Assembly: GCF_041321145.1 (NCBI RefSeq)
Contig: NZ_JBGGWA010000002.1
Coordinates: 620,001 to 684,000 of the forward strand
DNA: 64,000 nucleotides
Source of the DNA: Paraburkholderia sp041321145
GTDB taxonomy: Bacteria; Pseudomonadota; Gammaproteobacteria; Burkholderiales; Burkholderiaceae
Reading direction: 5' to 3'
Shown here: piece by piece, positions 50,187 through 58,459 of the stretch
Layout of the letters: each line of letters begins with the position of its first letter
Position numbering within the stretch: position 1 is the stretch's first letter
Notes under the pieces: generated by a model
Database searches by the model: none
The model's input: the letters and a program-made list of their open reading frames with translations, nothing else
What the model was told of the DNA's origin: nothing
Translations under genes and position numbers: made by a program

Positions 50187-53183
50187 TTATTGGCAAGCCT
50201 CGCACTCTTCAAAGCCAGGGTCGCCCGGACGCATCATGCACACCGGACCATCCGCTTCCGGCGCTGCTTCGACTGCGACTGCCGGCGCTGCCGCTGCTGC
50301 CTGGATGCCGCCCGAAGCCGCGCCGCCGCTCGCGCCGAAGCCACCCGCCGCGCCGCCTGCCGCACCGCCCGAACCTTCGCCGCCACCCGAGCTCACCGCG
50401 TTCAGCGCGCCGTGAGCAACCGTCGATTTCTCGACGTGCGTCGCCGCCATCGTGCGGAGGTAGTAGGTCGTCTTCAGACCACGCACCCATGCAAGCTTGT
50501 AGATCTCGTCGAGCTTCTTACCCGATGCGCCGCCCATGTAAATATTCAGCGACTGCGCCTGGTCGATCCACTTCTGACGACGCGATGCCGCCTCGACCAG
50601 CCACACCGGATCGAGTTCGAACGCGGTCGCGTAGATCGCGCGCAGGTCGGCCGGGATGCGGTCGATCCGCGACAGCGTGCCGTCGAAATACTTCAGGTCG
50701 GCGACCATCACTTCGTCCCACAGGCCGCGTTCCTTCAGGTCGCGCACCAGGTAGTCGTTGACCACCGTGAATTCGCCCGACAGATTCGACTTCACATACA
50801 GATTCTGGAAGGTCGGTTCGATGCAAGCCGACACGCCGATGATGTTCGAGATCGTCGCCGTTGGTGCAATTGCGACGCAGTTCGAGTTGCGCATGCCGTA
50901 GGTGGCGATACGCGAACGCAGTTCGGTCCAGTCCATCGACTCGCTCGAATCGACTTCGACGTAGCCGCCGCGCGCTTCGGCCAGCAGCTTCACCGAGTCT
51001 TGCGGCAGGATGCCGCGATCCCACAGCGAGCCACGGTAGCTGGAGTAACGGCCGCGCTCTTGCGCCAGTTCCGTCGACGCGTAGTAAGCGTAGTAGCAAA
51101 CCGCTTCCATCGACGTATCGGCGAACGCGACCGCCTCTTGCGACGCGTACGGCGTGCGCAGCAGGTGCAGGCAGTCCTGGAAGCCCATGATGCCCATGCC
51201 GACCGGACGGTGCTTCAGATTCGAGTTACGTGCCTTGGCAACCGCGTAGTAGTTGATGTCGATCACGTTGTCGAGCATGCGCATCGCGACGCTGACGGTG
51301 CGCTTCAGCTTGTCGTGGTCGAGCACCAGCGTGCCGTCGGCCTGTTCCTTCAGGTGAGCGACGAGGTTCACCGAGCCCAGGTTGCAGACGGCGATTTCGG
51401 CGTCGCTGGTGTTCAGCGTGATTTCCGTGCACAGGTTCGACGAGTGGACCACGCCGACGTGCTGTTGCGGCGAGCGCACATTGCACGGATCCTTGAACGT
51501 GATCCACGGGTGGCCGGTTTCGAACAGCATGCCCAGCATCTTGCGCCACAGTTGCGCCGCCGGAAGCTTCTTGAACAGCTTGATCTCGCCGCGCGCGACC
51601 TTGTCTTCGTAAGCCGTGTAAGCCGTTTCGAACTCGGCGCCGAACTTGTCATGCAGGTCCGGGCAGGTGGACGGCGAGAACAGCGTCCAGTCGCCGCCCT
51701 CCATCACGCGCTTCATGAACAGGTCGGGAATCCAATTCGCCGTGTTCATGTCGTGGGTGCGGCGACGGTCGTCGCCGGTGTTCTTGCGCAGCTCGAGGAA
51801 TTCTTCGATGTCCAGGTGCCACGTTTCCAGGTACGCACACACCGCGCCCTTACGCTTGCCGCCCTGGTTGACTGCCACAGCCGTGTCGTTGACCACCTTC
51901 AGGAACGGCACGACGCCTTGCGACTTGCCATTGGTGCCCTTGATGTGCGAACCGAGCGCACGCACGCGCGTCCAGTCGTTGCCCAGACCGCCGGCGAACT
52001 TCGACAGCAGCGCGTTTTCCTTCAGCGCTTCATAGATGCCGTCGAGGTCGTCGTCGACCGTGGTCAGGTAGCACGACGACAATTGCGAGCGGCGCGTGCC
52101 CGAGTTGAACAACGTGGGCGTGGACGACATGAAGTCGAAGCTCGACAGCACGTTGTAAAACTCGATCGCGCGCGCTTCGCGGTCGATCTCGTTCAACGAC
52201 AGGCCCATCGCGACACGCATAAAGAATGCCTGCGGCATTTCGATGCGCACGCCGTCGTGATGCAGGAAGTAGCGGTCGTACAGCGTTTGCAGACCGAGGT
52301 AGCCGAATTGCAGGTCGCGGTTGTTGTCGAGCGCGCCGCCGAGGCGCTTCAGGTCGAACTGCAGCAGCTTGTCGTCGAGCAGTTCGGCTTGCACGCCGCG
52401 CTTGATGAACTGCGGGAAGTACTCGGCGTAACGCTCGCCCATTTCCGTTTGCGTGACTTCTTCTTCGAGGATCTCGCGGCGGATCGTGTGCAGCAGGATG
52501 CGGGCGGTGACCTGGCTGTAGGCCGGGTCCTTTTCGATCATCGTGCGGGCAGCCAGAATCGCCGAGTCGTAGACCTGGGTCATCGGCACGCCGTCGTACA
52601 GATTCTTCACCGTTTCGGCGATGATCGGATCGGCACTCACGGCGTCGCCCAGGTTCGAGCAAGCCAGTTCGATGATGCCGCGCAGCGCAGCCATGTCGAG
52701 CGGACGCGTCACGCCGTTGTCGGTGACGTTCAGACCCGGCGTGTTGGCGACGATCTGCTCGTCATGACCGCGCGCCTGGGTGCGCTTCTCGCGATACAGC
52801 ACGTACGCACGCGCGACGTTGTGTTCGCCGCCGCGCATCAGCGCGAGTTCGACCTGGTCCTGGATGTCTTCGATATGGAACGTGCCGCCGTTCGGACGGC
52901 TGCGCACGAGCGCGCGCACCACGTTCTGCGTGAGTTGCTCGACCAGTTCGCGCACCCGCGCGGACGCCGCGCCTTGACCACCGTTGACGGCCAGAAATGC
53001 CTTCGTCACGGCGATGGCGATTTTCGACGGCTCGAACGACACCACGCTGCCATTACGACGGATCACCTTGTAGTCGGCGTAAGTGGCTTGCGGCGCAAGC
53101 GCGTTTGCGCCTTGAGCCTGGCCGAAGGCCTGGCTGGCCGGTGAGCCTTCATACCGGGTCGTCACGTTGTCGGTGGTTTGCAT
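50187..53183 (-). CDS. nrdA: Ribonucleotide reductase class Ia, large subunit
   Basis: NrdA reduces ribonucleoside diphosphates to deoxyribonucleotides. The 998-residue product is longer than E. coli NrdA (about 760). An ATP-cone domain (about residues 40-150) gives allosteric control, and the catalytic barrel has SQLSSCYL and SSNLCTEITLNT cysteines. Near the C terminus a Gly/Ala-rich linker of about 50 residues precedes the redox tail ending in CEACQ, whose two cysteines relay electrons. The ATG at 53183 follows GGAG at nine bases. Promoter elements lie just upstream. Confidence 0.97.
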   Translation of the reverse strand: MQTTDNVTTRYEGSPASQAFGQAQGANALAPQATYADYKVIRRNGSVVSFEPSKIAIAVTKAFLAVNGGQGAASARVRELVEQLTQNVVRALVRSRPNGGTFHIEDIQDQVELALMRGGEHNVARAYVLYREKRTQARGHDEQIVANTPGLNVTDNGVTRPLDMAALRGIIELACSNLGDAVSADPIIAETVKNLYDGVPMTQVYDSAILAARTMIEKDPAYSQVTARILLHTIRREILEEEVTQTEMGERYAEYFPQFIKRGVQAELLDDKLLQFDLKRLGGALDNNRDLQFGYLGLQTLYDRYFLHHDGVRIEMPQAFFMRVAMGLSLNEIDREARAIEFYNVLSSFDFMSSTPTLFNSGTRRSQLSSCYLTTVDDDLDGIYEALKENALLSKFAGGLGNDWTRVRALGSHIKGTNGKSQGVVPFLKVVNDTAVAVNQGGKRKGAVCAYLETWHLDIEEFLELRKNTGDDRRRTHDMNTANWIPDLFMKRVMEGGDWTLFSPSTCPDLHDKFGAEFETAYTAYEDKVARGEIKLFKKLPAAQLWRKMLGMLFETGHPWITFKDPCNVRSPQQHVGVVHSSNLCTEITLNTSDAEIAVCNLGSVNLVAHLKEQADGTLVLDHDKLKRTVSVAMRMLDNVIDINYYAVAKARNSNLKHRPVGMGIMGFQDCLHLLRTPYASQEAVAFADTSMEAVCYYAYYASTELAQERGRYSSYRGSLWDRGILPQDSVKLLAEARGGYVEVDSSESMDWTELRSRIATYGMRNSNCVAIAPTATISNIIGVSACIEPTFQNLYVKSNLSGEFTVVNDYLVRDLKERGLWDEVMVADLKYFDGTLSRIDRIPADLRAIYATAFELDPVWLVEAASRRQKWIDQAQSLNIYMGGASGKKLDEIYKLAWVRGLKTTYYLRTMAATHVEKSTVAHGALNAVSSGGGEGSGGAAGGAAGGFGASGGAASGGIQAAAAAPAVAVEAAPEADGPVCMMRPGDPGFEECEACQ

Positions 53184-53495
53184 GTGCAAAGCTCCTGGTC
53201 CTGGAAATGTTGCGGAGAAAGCCGCGGATTAAAACGAACGCTGCGCCGCCGCGTGCGCATGCGATGGGGGGCAGGGAAAAGGCTGGCTGAGCCGGATGGC
53301 GGGATGCGACTGCGATGAAGCCTGATTCGAATTGATAACGGTCTTCACCATGTGTGTCGCGATCACTTGCTGTGCCTTTTTCCTGAATGCTTCTGGATGC
53401 CGCCGGAGGTCTCTACCGGCCGCGCCGCAGGAATTATTTTTCGCTGCCTGGCATGCTTGCGGCGCCATGCTCGAAAGAGCGGGGCGCCGCATAAC
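53184..53495. other. Long untranslated leader of nrdA
   Basis: If the promoter at 53570-53597 is used, the nrdA message has an untranslated leader of nearly 380 bases. No gene is supported here on either strand. Several stems can be drawn in the GC-rich part, but none matches a known riboswitch. Confidence 0.45.
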
Positions 53496-53528
53496 TTATG
53501 CACTCGGTTATGCACAGAGTTATACACA
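53496..53528. promoter_or_regulatory. Three DnaA boxes upstream of nrdA
   Basis: TTATGCACT (53496-53504), TTATGCACA (53508-53516) and TTATACACA (53520-53528) are spaced by exactly 12 bases. The last two match the DnaA-box consensus TTATNCACA fully and the first has one change. E. coli nrdAB is also controlled by DnaA, so this array may link reductase expression to replication initiation. Confidence 0.8.
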
Positions 53529-53532
53529 CCGG

Positions 53533-53579
53533 ACACAAGATATAGTGCAAAACTGAATTTCAGGCACCAAGTATAGTGG
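53533..53579. promoter_or_regulatory. Pair of NrdR boxes at the nrdA promoter
   Basis: ACACAAGATATAGTGC (53533-53548) and GCACCAAGTATAGTGG (53564-53579) both fit the NrdR-box pattern ACACWATATATWGTGT with a few changes. Their centres are 31 bases apart, three helical turns, the usual spacing of NrdR pairs. The second box overlaps the predicted -10 element, which fits repression by ATP/dATP-loaded NrdR. Confidence 0.8.
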
Positions 53580-53597
53580 AGTTTCAAGACAGGTCAA
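53570..53597 (-). promoter_or_regulatory. Sigma70 promoter of nrdA
   Basis: On the minus strand TTGACC (53592-53597) and TATACT (53570-53575) are separated by 16 bases. The -10 lies within the second NrdR box. Confidence 0.6.
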
Positions 53598-53715
53598 ATC
53601 GATTTATTTGCTCTCGACCGCTTGACATTTGCATCGCCCGACGCGAAGCCGTCTCCCCGGAGAACAAGGCTGCGCCTTGCTCTCCTCGCATCATGCGAAG
53701 TCGCGTTAAGGGCTG

Positions 53716-54312
53716 TTACGGGGTTTTGGAAAACTTGAGATAGGGGAAGTACTGATCCGCCAAGGCGGTGTCGCGCTGCAGACGCTGCCAGTCGAAATGA
53801 GGCCCAGGATCGGTCTTGCGGCCGGGGGCGATGTCCGAGTGACCGGCGAGCCCCTCGACCGGATAGCGGGTCTTGAGCGCGCTTACGAGCGTACCGAGCG
53901 TGCGGTATTGCGCCGCTTCGAAAGCAGTGGTGTCACTGCCTTCCAGTTCGATGCCGATCGAAAAATCATTGCAGCGCTCGCGGCCGAAAAAATTCGACGG
54001 TCCGGCGTGCCATGCCCGCTCGTTGCAGGACACGAATTGGTCGAGCGCGCCGTCGCGATGAATCACGAAATGCGCCGACACGCGCACGCCGCGCAGATGC
54101 GTGTCGTAGTACGGGTGGGCATCGCAGTCGAGTGTGTTCTGGAACAGTTCGGCGATCGCCGTGCCGCCAAATTCATTGGGCGGCAGGCTGATGTTGTGGA
54201 CGACGATCAGCGTCGGCACGACCCCTTCGGGCCGCGCTTCAAAATTCGGCGATGGCAATTTGCGTGCGGCGGCAACCCAACCGTCGGCATCGACGGCGAA
54301 CTCGACGCTCAT
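53716..54312 (-). CDS. ampD: 1,6-anhydro-N-acetylmuramyl-L-alanine amidase
   Basis: AmpD removes the peptide from anhydro-muropeptides in the cytoplasm, feeding murein recycling and, in many species, beta-lactamase control. The 198-residue zinc amidase has LIVVHNISLPPNEFG with the first zinc histidine, VSAHFVIHRDGALDQFVSCNERAWHAG, NDFSIGIELEG with the catalytic glutamate, and GHSDIAPGRKTDPGPHFDW with the remaining zinc ligands. The start at 54312 overlaps the stop of the small upstream gene by ATGA. Mpl, elsewhere in the window, uses the released peptide. Confidence 0.96.
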   Translation of the reverse strand: MSVEFAVDADGWVAAARKLPSPNFEARPEGVVPTLIVVHNISLPPNEFGGTAIAELFQNTLDCDAHPYYDTHLRGVRVSAHFVIHRDGALDQFVSCNERAWHAGPSNFFGRERCNDFSIGIELEGSDTTAFEAAQYRTLGTLVSALKTRYPVEGLAGHSDIAPGRKTDPGPHFDWQRLQRDTALADQYFPYLKFSKTP

Positions 54313-54620
54313 CGAGCGTCGCGGCCCGTGGGATGCGCGCCGTGACGTTGCGCATGCGCCGCGCTGCAGAACGGCTGTCCCGCCACCACGACCGAGTCGC
54401 TCTTCGGTGCATGCACGCCGCATTCCGCGCAACGGATCATCGGCTCGGCGAGTTGCGGCGGCGCTTGCGGAGAGGCGGACGCGCGCGCACCGCCATTCGG
54501 ACCGCTCTGGCCTTTTGCCCCGGCAGTGCGTTGTGCGGCTTGCGCGTCATGACGGCGCAGCGCCTTCACCAGCCATTGGCCGACGATGAACAACAGGATC
54601 AGTAGAAATATTTGTCGCAT
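54309..54620 (-). CDS. PP0621-family small membrane-anchored protein
   Basis: The 103-residue protein has an N-terminal membrane helix (residues 3-20), a polar Ala/Gly/Gln-rich linker and a C-terminal motif MIRCAECGVHAPKSDSVVVAG followed by FCSAAHAQRH. These cysteines and histidines look like a small zinc-binding site. The layout fits the PP0621 family found beside ampD and ccsA-like genes. Function is unknown. Confidence 0.85.
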   Translation of the reverse strand: MRQIFLLILLFIVGQWLVKALRRHDAQAAQRTAGAKGQSGPNGGARASASPQAPPQLAEPMIRCAECGVHAPKSDSVVVAGQPFCSAAHAQRHGAHPTGRDAR

Positions 54621-54630
54621 AGCAGGGCAC

Positions 54631-55548
54631 TCACACTACAGCACGGTGCAACAGCACCTCGAATACAAAACGGCTGCCGACGTACGCCAGCAGCAGCGCG
54701 ACGAACGACGCCAGCACCCAGCGCAATGCCGCACGGCCGCGCCAGCCGGAAACCTTGCGCGCGGTCAGCAGCGCGCCAAACATCACCCAGGAAAGAATCG
54801 CAAAGACGGTCTTATGATCGAGCCGCAATGCACGGTCGACCAGTTGCTCGCTGAACATGATGCCCGAGAGCAGCGTCAGCGTGAGCAGGACGAAGCCGGC
54901 GCCGATCAGACGGAACAGCAGTTTTTCCAGCGTGAGCAGCGGCGGCAGCGTGTCGAGCCAGCTCGACAGCCAGCCGTTACCCGCTGCGGACACGTTGCGC
55001 TGCGACACACCGCCGCGCATCGCGTGGAGACGCCGCTCGACCAGCAGCATCAGAATCGCGTGCAGCGCCGCAATCGCGAACAGACCGTACGCGATATTGG
55101 CGATCAGGAAGTGCAGCTTGAACATCGGCGCGGCGGAATACGGCAGCACGCGCACGCCGTTGAACGCCAGCGGCAATAAAGAAGCGACGCAGGCAAGCGG
55201 CAACACCAGCAGACGGAGACCGTCGAGCGGGAAGAAAAAGCTCTCGATCCAGTAGATTCCGGCGCCGAGCCAGAACATGGCCGACAGCGCGAACGCGAAA
55301 CCGAACACCATCGCATTCTGAGGAAAGATGGTGGTATGCAGCAACACGCCATGGGCGAGCAGCGCGACGAACAGCAACGCGCGACCCGGCATGCTCATGC
55401 CCGACGCGGCCGAAACGCCCGCGGCGACGGGCACCGGCGGCACGCTCTCGAGCATGGGGCGCACGCTGGCGTGCCGGTGCGAGCGCCAGCCGGCCACGGC
55501 AAGACCGCCGTAGAGGAGCGCAGTGAGGGCATACAGTACAATATCCAT
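54631..55548 (-). CDS. CcsA/YpjD-family cytochrome c assembly protein
   Basis: The 305-residue inner-membrane protein has eight predicted membrane segments and the CcsA-type features: FKLHFLIANIAYGLFAIAALHAI with a conserved histidine in the membrane, and a later LDHKTVFAILSWVMFGALL with another. The family includes YpjD and HemX-like proteins. A role in haem handling is inferred, but the short WWD haem motif of true CcsA is not clear. It is 10 bases upstream of the PP0621 gene and divergent from ffh. Confidence 0.88.
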   Translation of the reverse strand: MDIVLYALTALLYGGLAVAGWRSHRHASVRPMLESVPPVPVAAGVSAASGMSMPGRALLFVALLAHGVLLHTTIFPQNAMVFGFAFALSAMFWLGAGIYWIESFFFPLDGLRLLVLPLACVASLLPLAFNGVRVLPYSAAPMFKLHFLIANIAYGLFAIAALHAILMLLVERRLHAMRGGVSQRNVSAAGNGWLSSWLDTLPPLLTLEKLLFRLIGAGFVLLTLTLLSGIMFSEQLVDRALRLDHKTVFAILSWVMFGALLTARKVSGWRGRAALRWVLASFVALLLAYVGSRFVFEVLLHRAVV

Positions 55549-55632
55549 ATTCGAAGTTTACACTAGGCCCCTGCTCCGCGACGTCTTCCACTTCGCGCAC
55601 TGCCCGGGCCGCACTGTTCATCATCGCTCCCC

Positions 55633-57000
55633 ATGCTCGACAATCTGACTCAACGGATGGCGCGCGTCGTCAAGACGCTGCGCGGCGAAGCCCGGCTCAC
55701 CGAGGCGAACACTCAGGAAATGCTGCGCGAAGTGCGCCTCGCGCTCCTCGAGGCGGACGTGGCGCTGCCCGTCGTGCGTGAGTTCATCGCCAAGGTGAAA
55801 GAAAAAGCGCTCGGCGAGGAAGTCATCAGCAGCCTGTCGCCGGGCCAGGCGCTGGTCGGTGTGGTGCAGCGCGAGCTGACCGCGATCATCGGCGGCGACT
55901 ATGAAGGCAAAGCGGTCGAGCTGAATCTCGCCGTCACGCCGCCGGCCGTCATCCTGATGGCGGGTCTGCAAGGTGCCGGTAAGACGACCACGGTCGGCAA
56001 GCTCGCCAAGCTCCTGCGCGAAAAGTACAAGAAGAAAGTCCTGACCGTTTCGTGCGACATCTACCGCCCGGCCGCTATCGCGCAGTTGAAGATGGTGACC
56101 GAGCAGGTCGGCGCGGACTTCTTCCCGTCGGAACCGGATCAGAAACCGGTCGATATCGCGCGCGCCGCGGTGGATTGGGCCAAGCGCCATTATCACGATG
56201 TGCTGCTGGTCGACACAGCCGGCCGTCTGGGTATCGACGAAGCGATGATGCAGGAAATCGCCGCGTTGCACGCCGAGTTGAAGCCGGCGGAAACACTGTT
56301 CGTCGTCGACGCGATGCTGGGTCAGGATGCGGTCAACACCGCAAAGGCGTTTAGCGACGCACTGCCTCTCACCGGCGTGGTCCTCACCAAGCTCGACGGC
56401 GACTCGCGCGGCGGCGCGGCACTTTCCGTGCGTCACGTAACGGGCAAGCCGATCAAGTTCGTCGGCGTGGCCGAAAAGCTCGACGGCCTGGAAATTTTTT
56501 ATCCGGATCGCATGGCGAACCGGATTCTCGGCATGGGCGACATTCTCGCCCTCGTCGAAGAAGCGCAACGTGGCGTGGACGTACACGCCGCGCAGAAGCT
56601 CGCCGACAAGGTCAAGAAAGGCGGCGACTTCGACCTCAACGATTTCCGCGCGCAGCTTACGCAGATGAAGAGCATGGGCGGCCTGTCGTCGCTGATGGAC
56701 AAGCTGCCGGCGCAGTTCCAGCAGGCCGCTGCCGGCGCCAACATGGGCATGGCCGAGTCGCAGATGCGCCGCATGGAAGGCATCATCAACTCGATGACGC
56801 CGCTGGAGCGCGCCAAGCCCGACCTCATCAAAGCCACCCGCAAGCGCCGCATCGCCGCGGGCGCGGGCGTGCAGGTGCAGGAAGTCAACCGCATGCTGAA
56901 CCAGTACGACCAGATGCGCACAATGATGAAGAAGTTGAAGGGCGGCAATCTGCAGAAGATGATGCGCGGCATGAAGGGCATGATGCCCGGCATGCGCTAA
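55633..57000 (+). CDS. ffh: Signal recognition particle protein
   Basis: Ffh binds 4.5S RNA and signal sequences and delivers membrane proteins to FtsY. The 455-residue product has an N-domain (1-85) and a G-domain with GLQGAGKTTTVGKLA, DTAGRLGIDEAMM and TKLDGDSRGGAAL. A methionine-rich M-domain ends in KMMRGMKGMMPGMR. It is divergent from the CcsA-like gene. Confidence 0.98.
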   Translation: MLDNLTQRMARVVKTLRGEARLTEANTQEMLREVRLALLEADVALPVVREFIAKVKEKALGEEVISSLSPGQALVGVVQRELTAIIGGDYEGKAVELNLAVTPPAVILMAGLQGAGKTTTVGKLAKLLREKYKKKVLTVSCDIYRPAAIAQLKMVTEQVGADFFPSEPDQKPVDIARAAVDWAKRHYHDVLLVDTAGRLGIDEAMMQEIAALHAELKPAETLFVVDAMLGQDAVNTAKAFSDALPLTGVVLTKLDGDSRGGAALSVRHVTGKPIKFVGVAEKLDGLEIFYPDRMANRILGMGDILALVEEAQRGVDVHAAQKLADKVKKGGDFDLNDFRAQLTQMKSMGGLSSLMDKLPAQFQQAAAGANMGMAESQMRRMEGIINSMTPLERAKPDLIKATRKRRIAAGAGVQVQEVNRMLNQYDQMRTMMKKLKGGNLQKMMRGMKGMMPGMR

Positions 57001-57166
57001 GCTTTAGCAAGACGGCGGCGGGCGTGGTTCCATGCATGAACGATGGCGCGCGGCTGACTCGGGATTTGTGCGGGTTTATTCTGTACCGCACGCCGCCGTC
57101 CCCAGGGGACTTCCTTCGGGGCGTTCTCACCCACACTATGTATACAGTTACCGCCCGTCAGACGTC

Positions 57167-57718
57167 ATGAACCGCGAAGAAGCCCTCCACATTTTTACCC
57201 ACTCCGAAGAAATCGTTTCGGCCGACGACGTCAACGCGTCGATCAGCGGCATGGCTGCCGCCATCCGCGACGAGATGAGCGAGGACTTCCCGCTCGTGCT
57301 GTCGGTGATGGGCGGCGCGGCGGTCTTCACCGGCATGCTGCTGCCGCACCTCGATTTCCCGCTCGAGTTCGACTACATCCACCTGACCCGTTATCGCAAC
57401 ACCACCAAGGGTGGCAGCGAGATGCAGTGGCGCGTGGCACCCGCCGAGTCGGTGAAGGATCGCGTGGTGCTGGTACTCGACGACATTCTGGACGAAGGCG
57501 AGACGATGGCCGCGATCCGCGACCGCATCCTCGCGATGGGCGCGAAGCGTTTCCTGAGCGCGGTGCTGTGCGAGAAGATCATTCCGAAGGCCAAGCCGCT
57601 GCATCCGGATTACTGTGGCTTCGAAGTGCCGGACCGCTATGTGTTCGGCTGCGGTATGGACGCCAAAGGCTATTGGCGTAACCTGCCGACAATTCGGGCG
57701 CTGACCGAAGGGGCTTGA
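57167..57718 (+). CDS. Hypoxanthine/guanine phosphoribosyltransferase-like protein
   Basis: The 183-residue enzyme should convert a free purine base and PRPP to a nucleotide. The PRPP loop VVLVLDDILDEGETMAAI is clear, as are VMGGAAVFTGMLL and FDYIHLTRYRNTTKGG near the N terminus. YRNTT replaces the usual SSYG-type loop, so specificity may differ from E. coli Hpt. The start at 57167 was chosen because the residues before it read as non-coding. A strong terminator follows. Confidence 0.9.
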   Translation: MNREEALHIFTHSEEIVSADDVNASISGMAAAIRDEMSEDFPLVLSVMGGAAVFTGMLLPHLDFPLEFDYIHLTRYRNTTKGGSEMQWRVAPAESVKDRVVLVLDDILDEGETMAAIRDRILAMGAKRFLSAVLCEKIIPKAKPLHPDYCGFEVPDRYVFGCGMDAKGYWRNLPTIRALTEGA

Positions 57719-57756
57719 GCTGTTTCAGCGGCGTCATTGATGGCGCGAGCAGGTGT

Positions 57757-57790
57757 AAAGAAAGCGACCCGCGGGTCGCTTTCTTTATTT
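57757..57790 (+). terminator. Bidirectional terminator between the hpt-like gene and marC
   Basis: AAAGAAAGCGACCC (57757-57770) and GGGTCGCTTTCTTT (57773-57786) form a perfect 14-bp stem with a GC loop, with T/A-rich flanks on both sides. Confidence 0.88.
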
Positions 57791-57847
57791 GTCAGGCTGC
57801 TGACAGCACTGCTCCGCTGCCGTGTTGAACCCCGCACCGGATATCAC

Positions 57848-58447
57848 TCACAGCTGATGCACAAAGGATCGGATACCGCCGAGCATCATCTCGACCGAGA
57901 TCGCCACCAGCACCAACCCCATCAGCCGCTCGAAGGCCATCATCGCGCGCTCGCCGAGCCACGCCTGAATGCGTTCAGCCAGCATCAGCACGATCGCGCA
58001 GACGATCATGGTGACGGTTAGCGCACCGATCCACTCGAACATCTTGCCGGGCGCCTGCGACGTCAGCAGCATCACCGTGGCAAGCGCCGACGGGCCCGCC
58101 AGCGCCGGAATGGCGAGCGGTACGATCAGCGGCTCGCCGCCGCGCGTGTCGCCGCCGAACGGACCGTCCGGGTGCGGAAACACCATTCTGAGTGCGATCA
58201 AAAACAGTACGATCCCGCCGCCGATGCGCAACGACTGGTCGGTCAGGCTCATCATGCGCAGAAAACGGTCGCCGACCACCATGAAGACCAGCAGGATCGC
58301 AAAGGCGATCGCCACCTCACGGAGAATGACGATCGTTCGCCGCTTCGGCGACACCACGCGCAGGCAGCTGACGAAGAGCGGAATGTTGCCAAGCGGATCG
58401 GTGATCAGAATCAGCAGGACGGTCGCGGACAGGAAGGTGTACTCCAC
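57848..58447 (-). CDS. MarC-family integral membrane protein
   Basis: The 199-residue protein has six hydrophobic segments and the family motifs ILITDPLGNIPLFVSCL at the N terminus and GEPLIVPLAIPALAGPSALATVM in the middle. MarC-family proteins are inner-membrane proteins of unclear function. It lies 12 bases after proS on the same strand. Confidence 0.92.
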   Translation of the reverse strand: MEYTFLSATVLLILITDPLGNIPLFVSCLRVVSPKRRTIVILREVAIAFAILLVFMVVGDRFLRMMSLTDQSLRIGGGIVLFLIALRMVFPHPDGPFGGDTRGGEPLIVPLAIPALAGPSALATVMLLTSQAPGKMFEWIGALTVTMIVCAIVLMLAERIQAWLGERAMMAFERLMGLVLVAISVEMMLGGIRSFVHQL

Positions 58448-58459
58448 CGTCCGCTCCGC

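Noticed and set aside
49899..53144. A plus-strand open frame of over 1000 codons opposite nrdA
   Set aside because: It is the antisense shadow of a highly G/C-ending gene; its translation has no recognisable domain and is rich in Arg/His/Val, while the other strand encodes clear NrdA.
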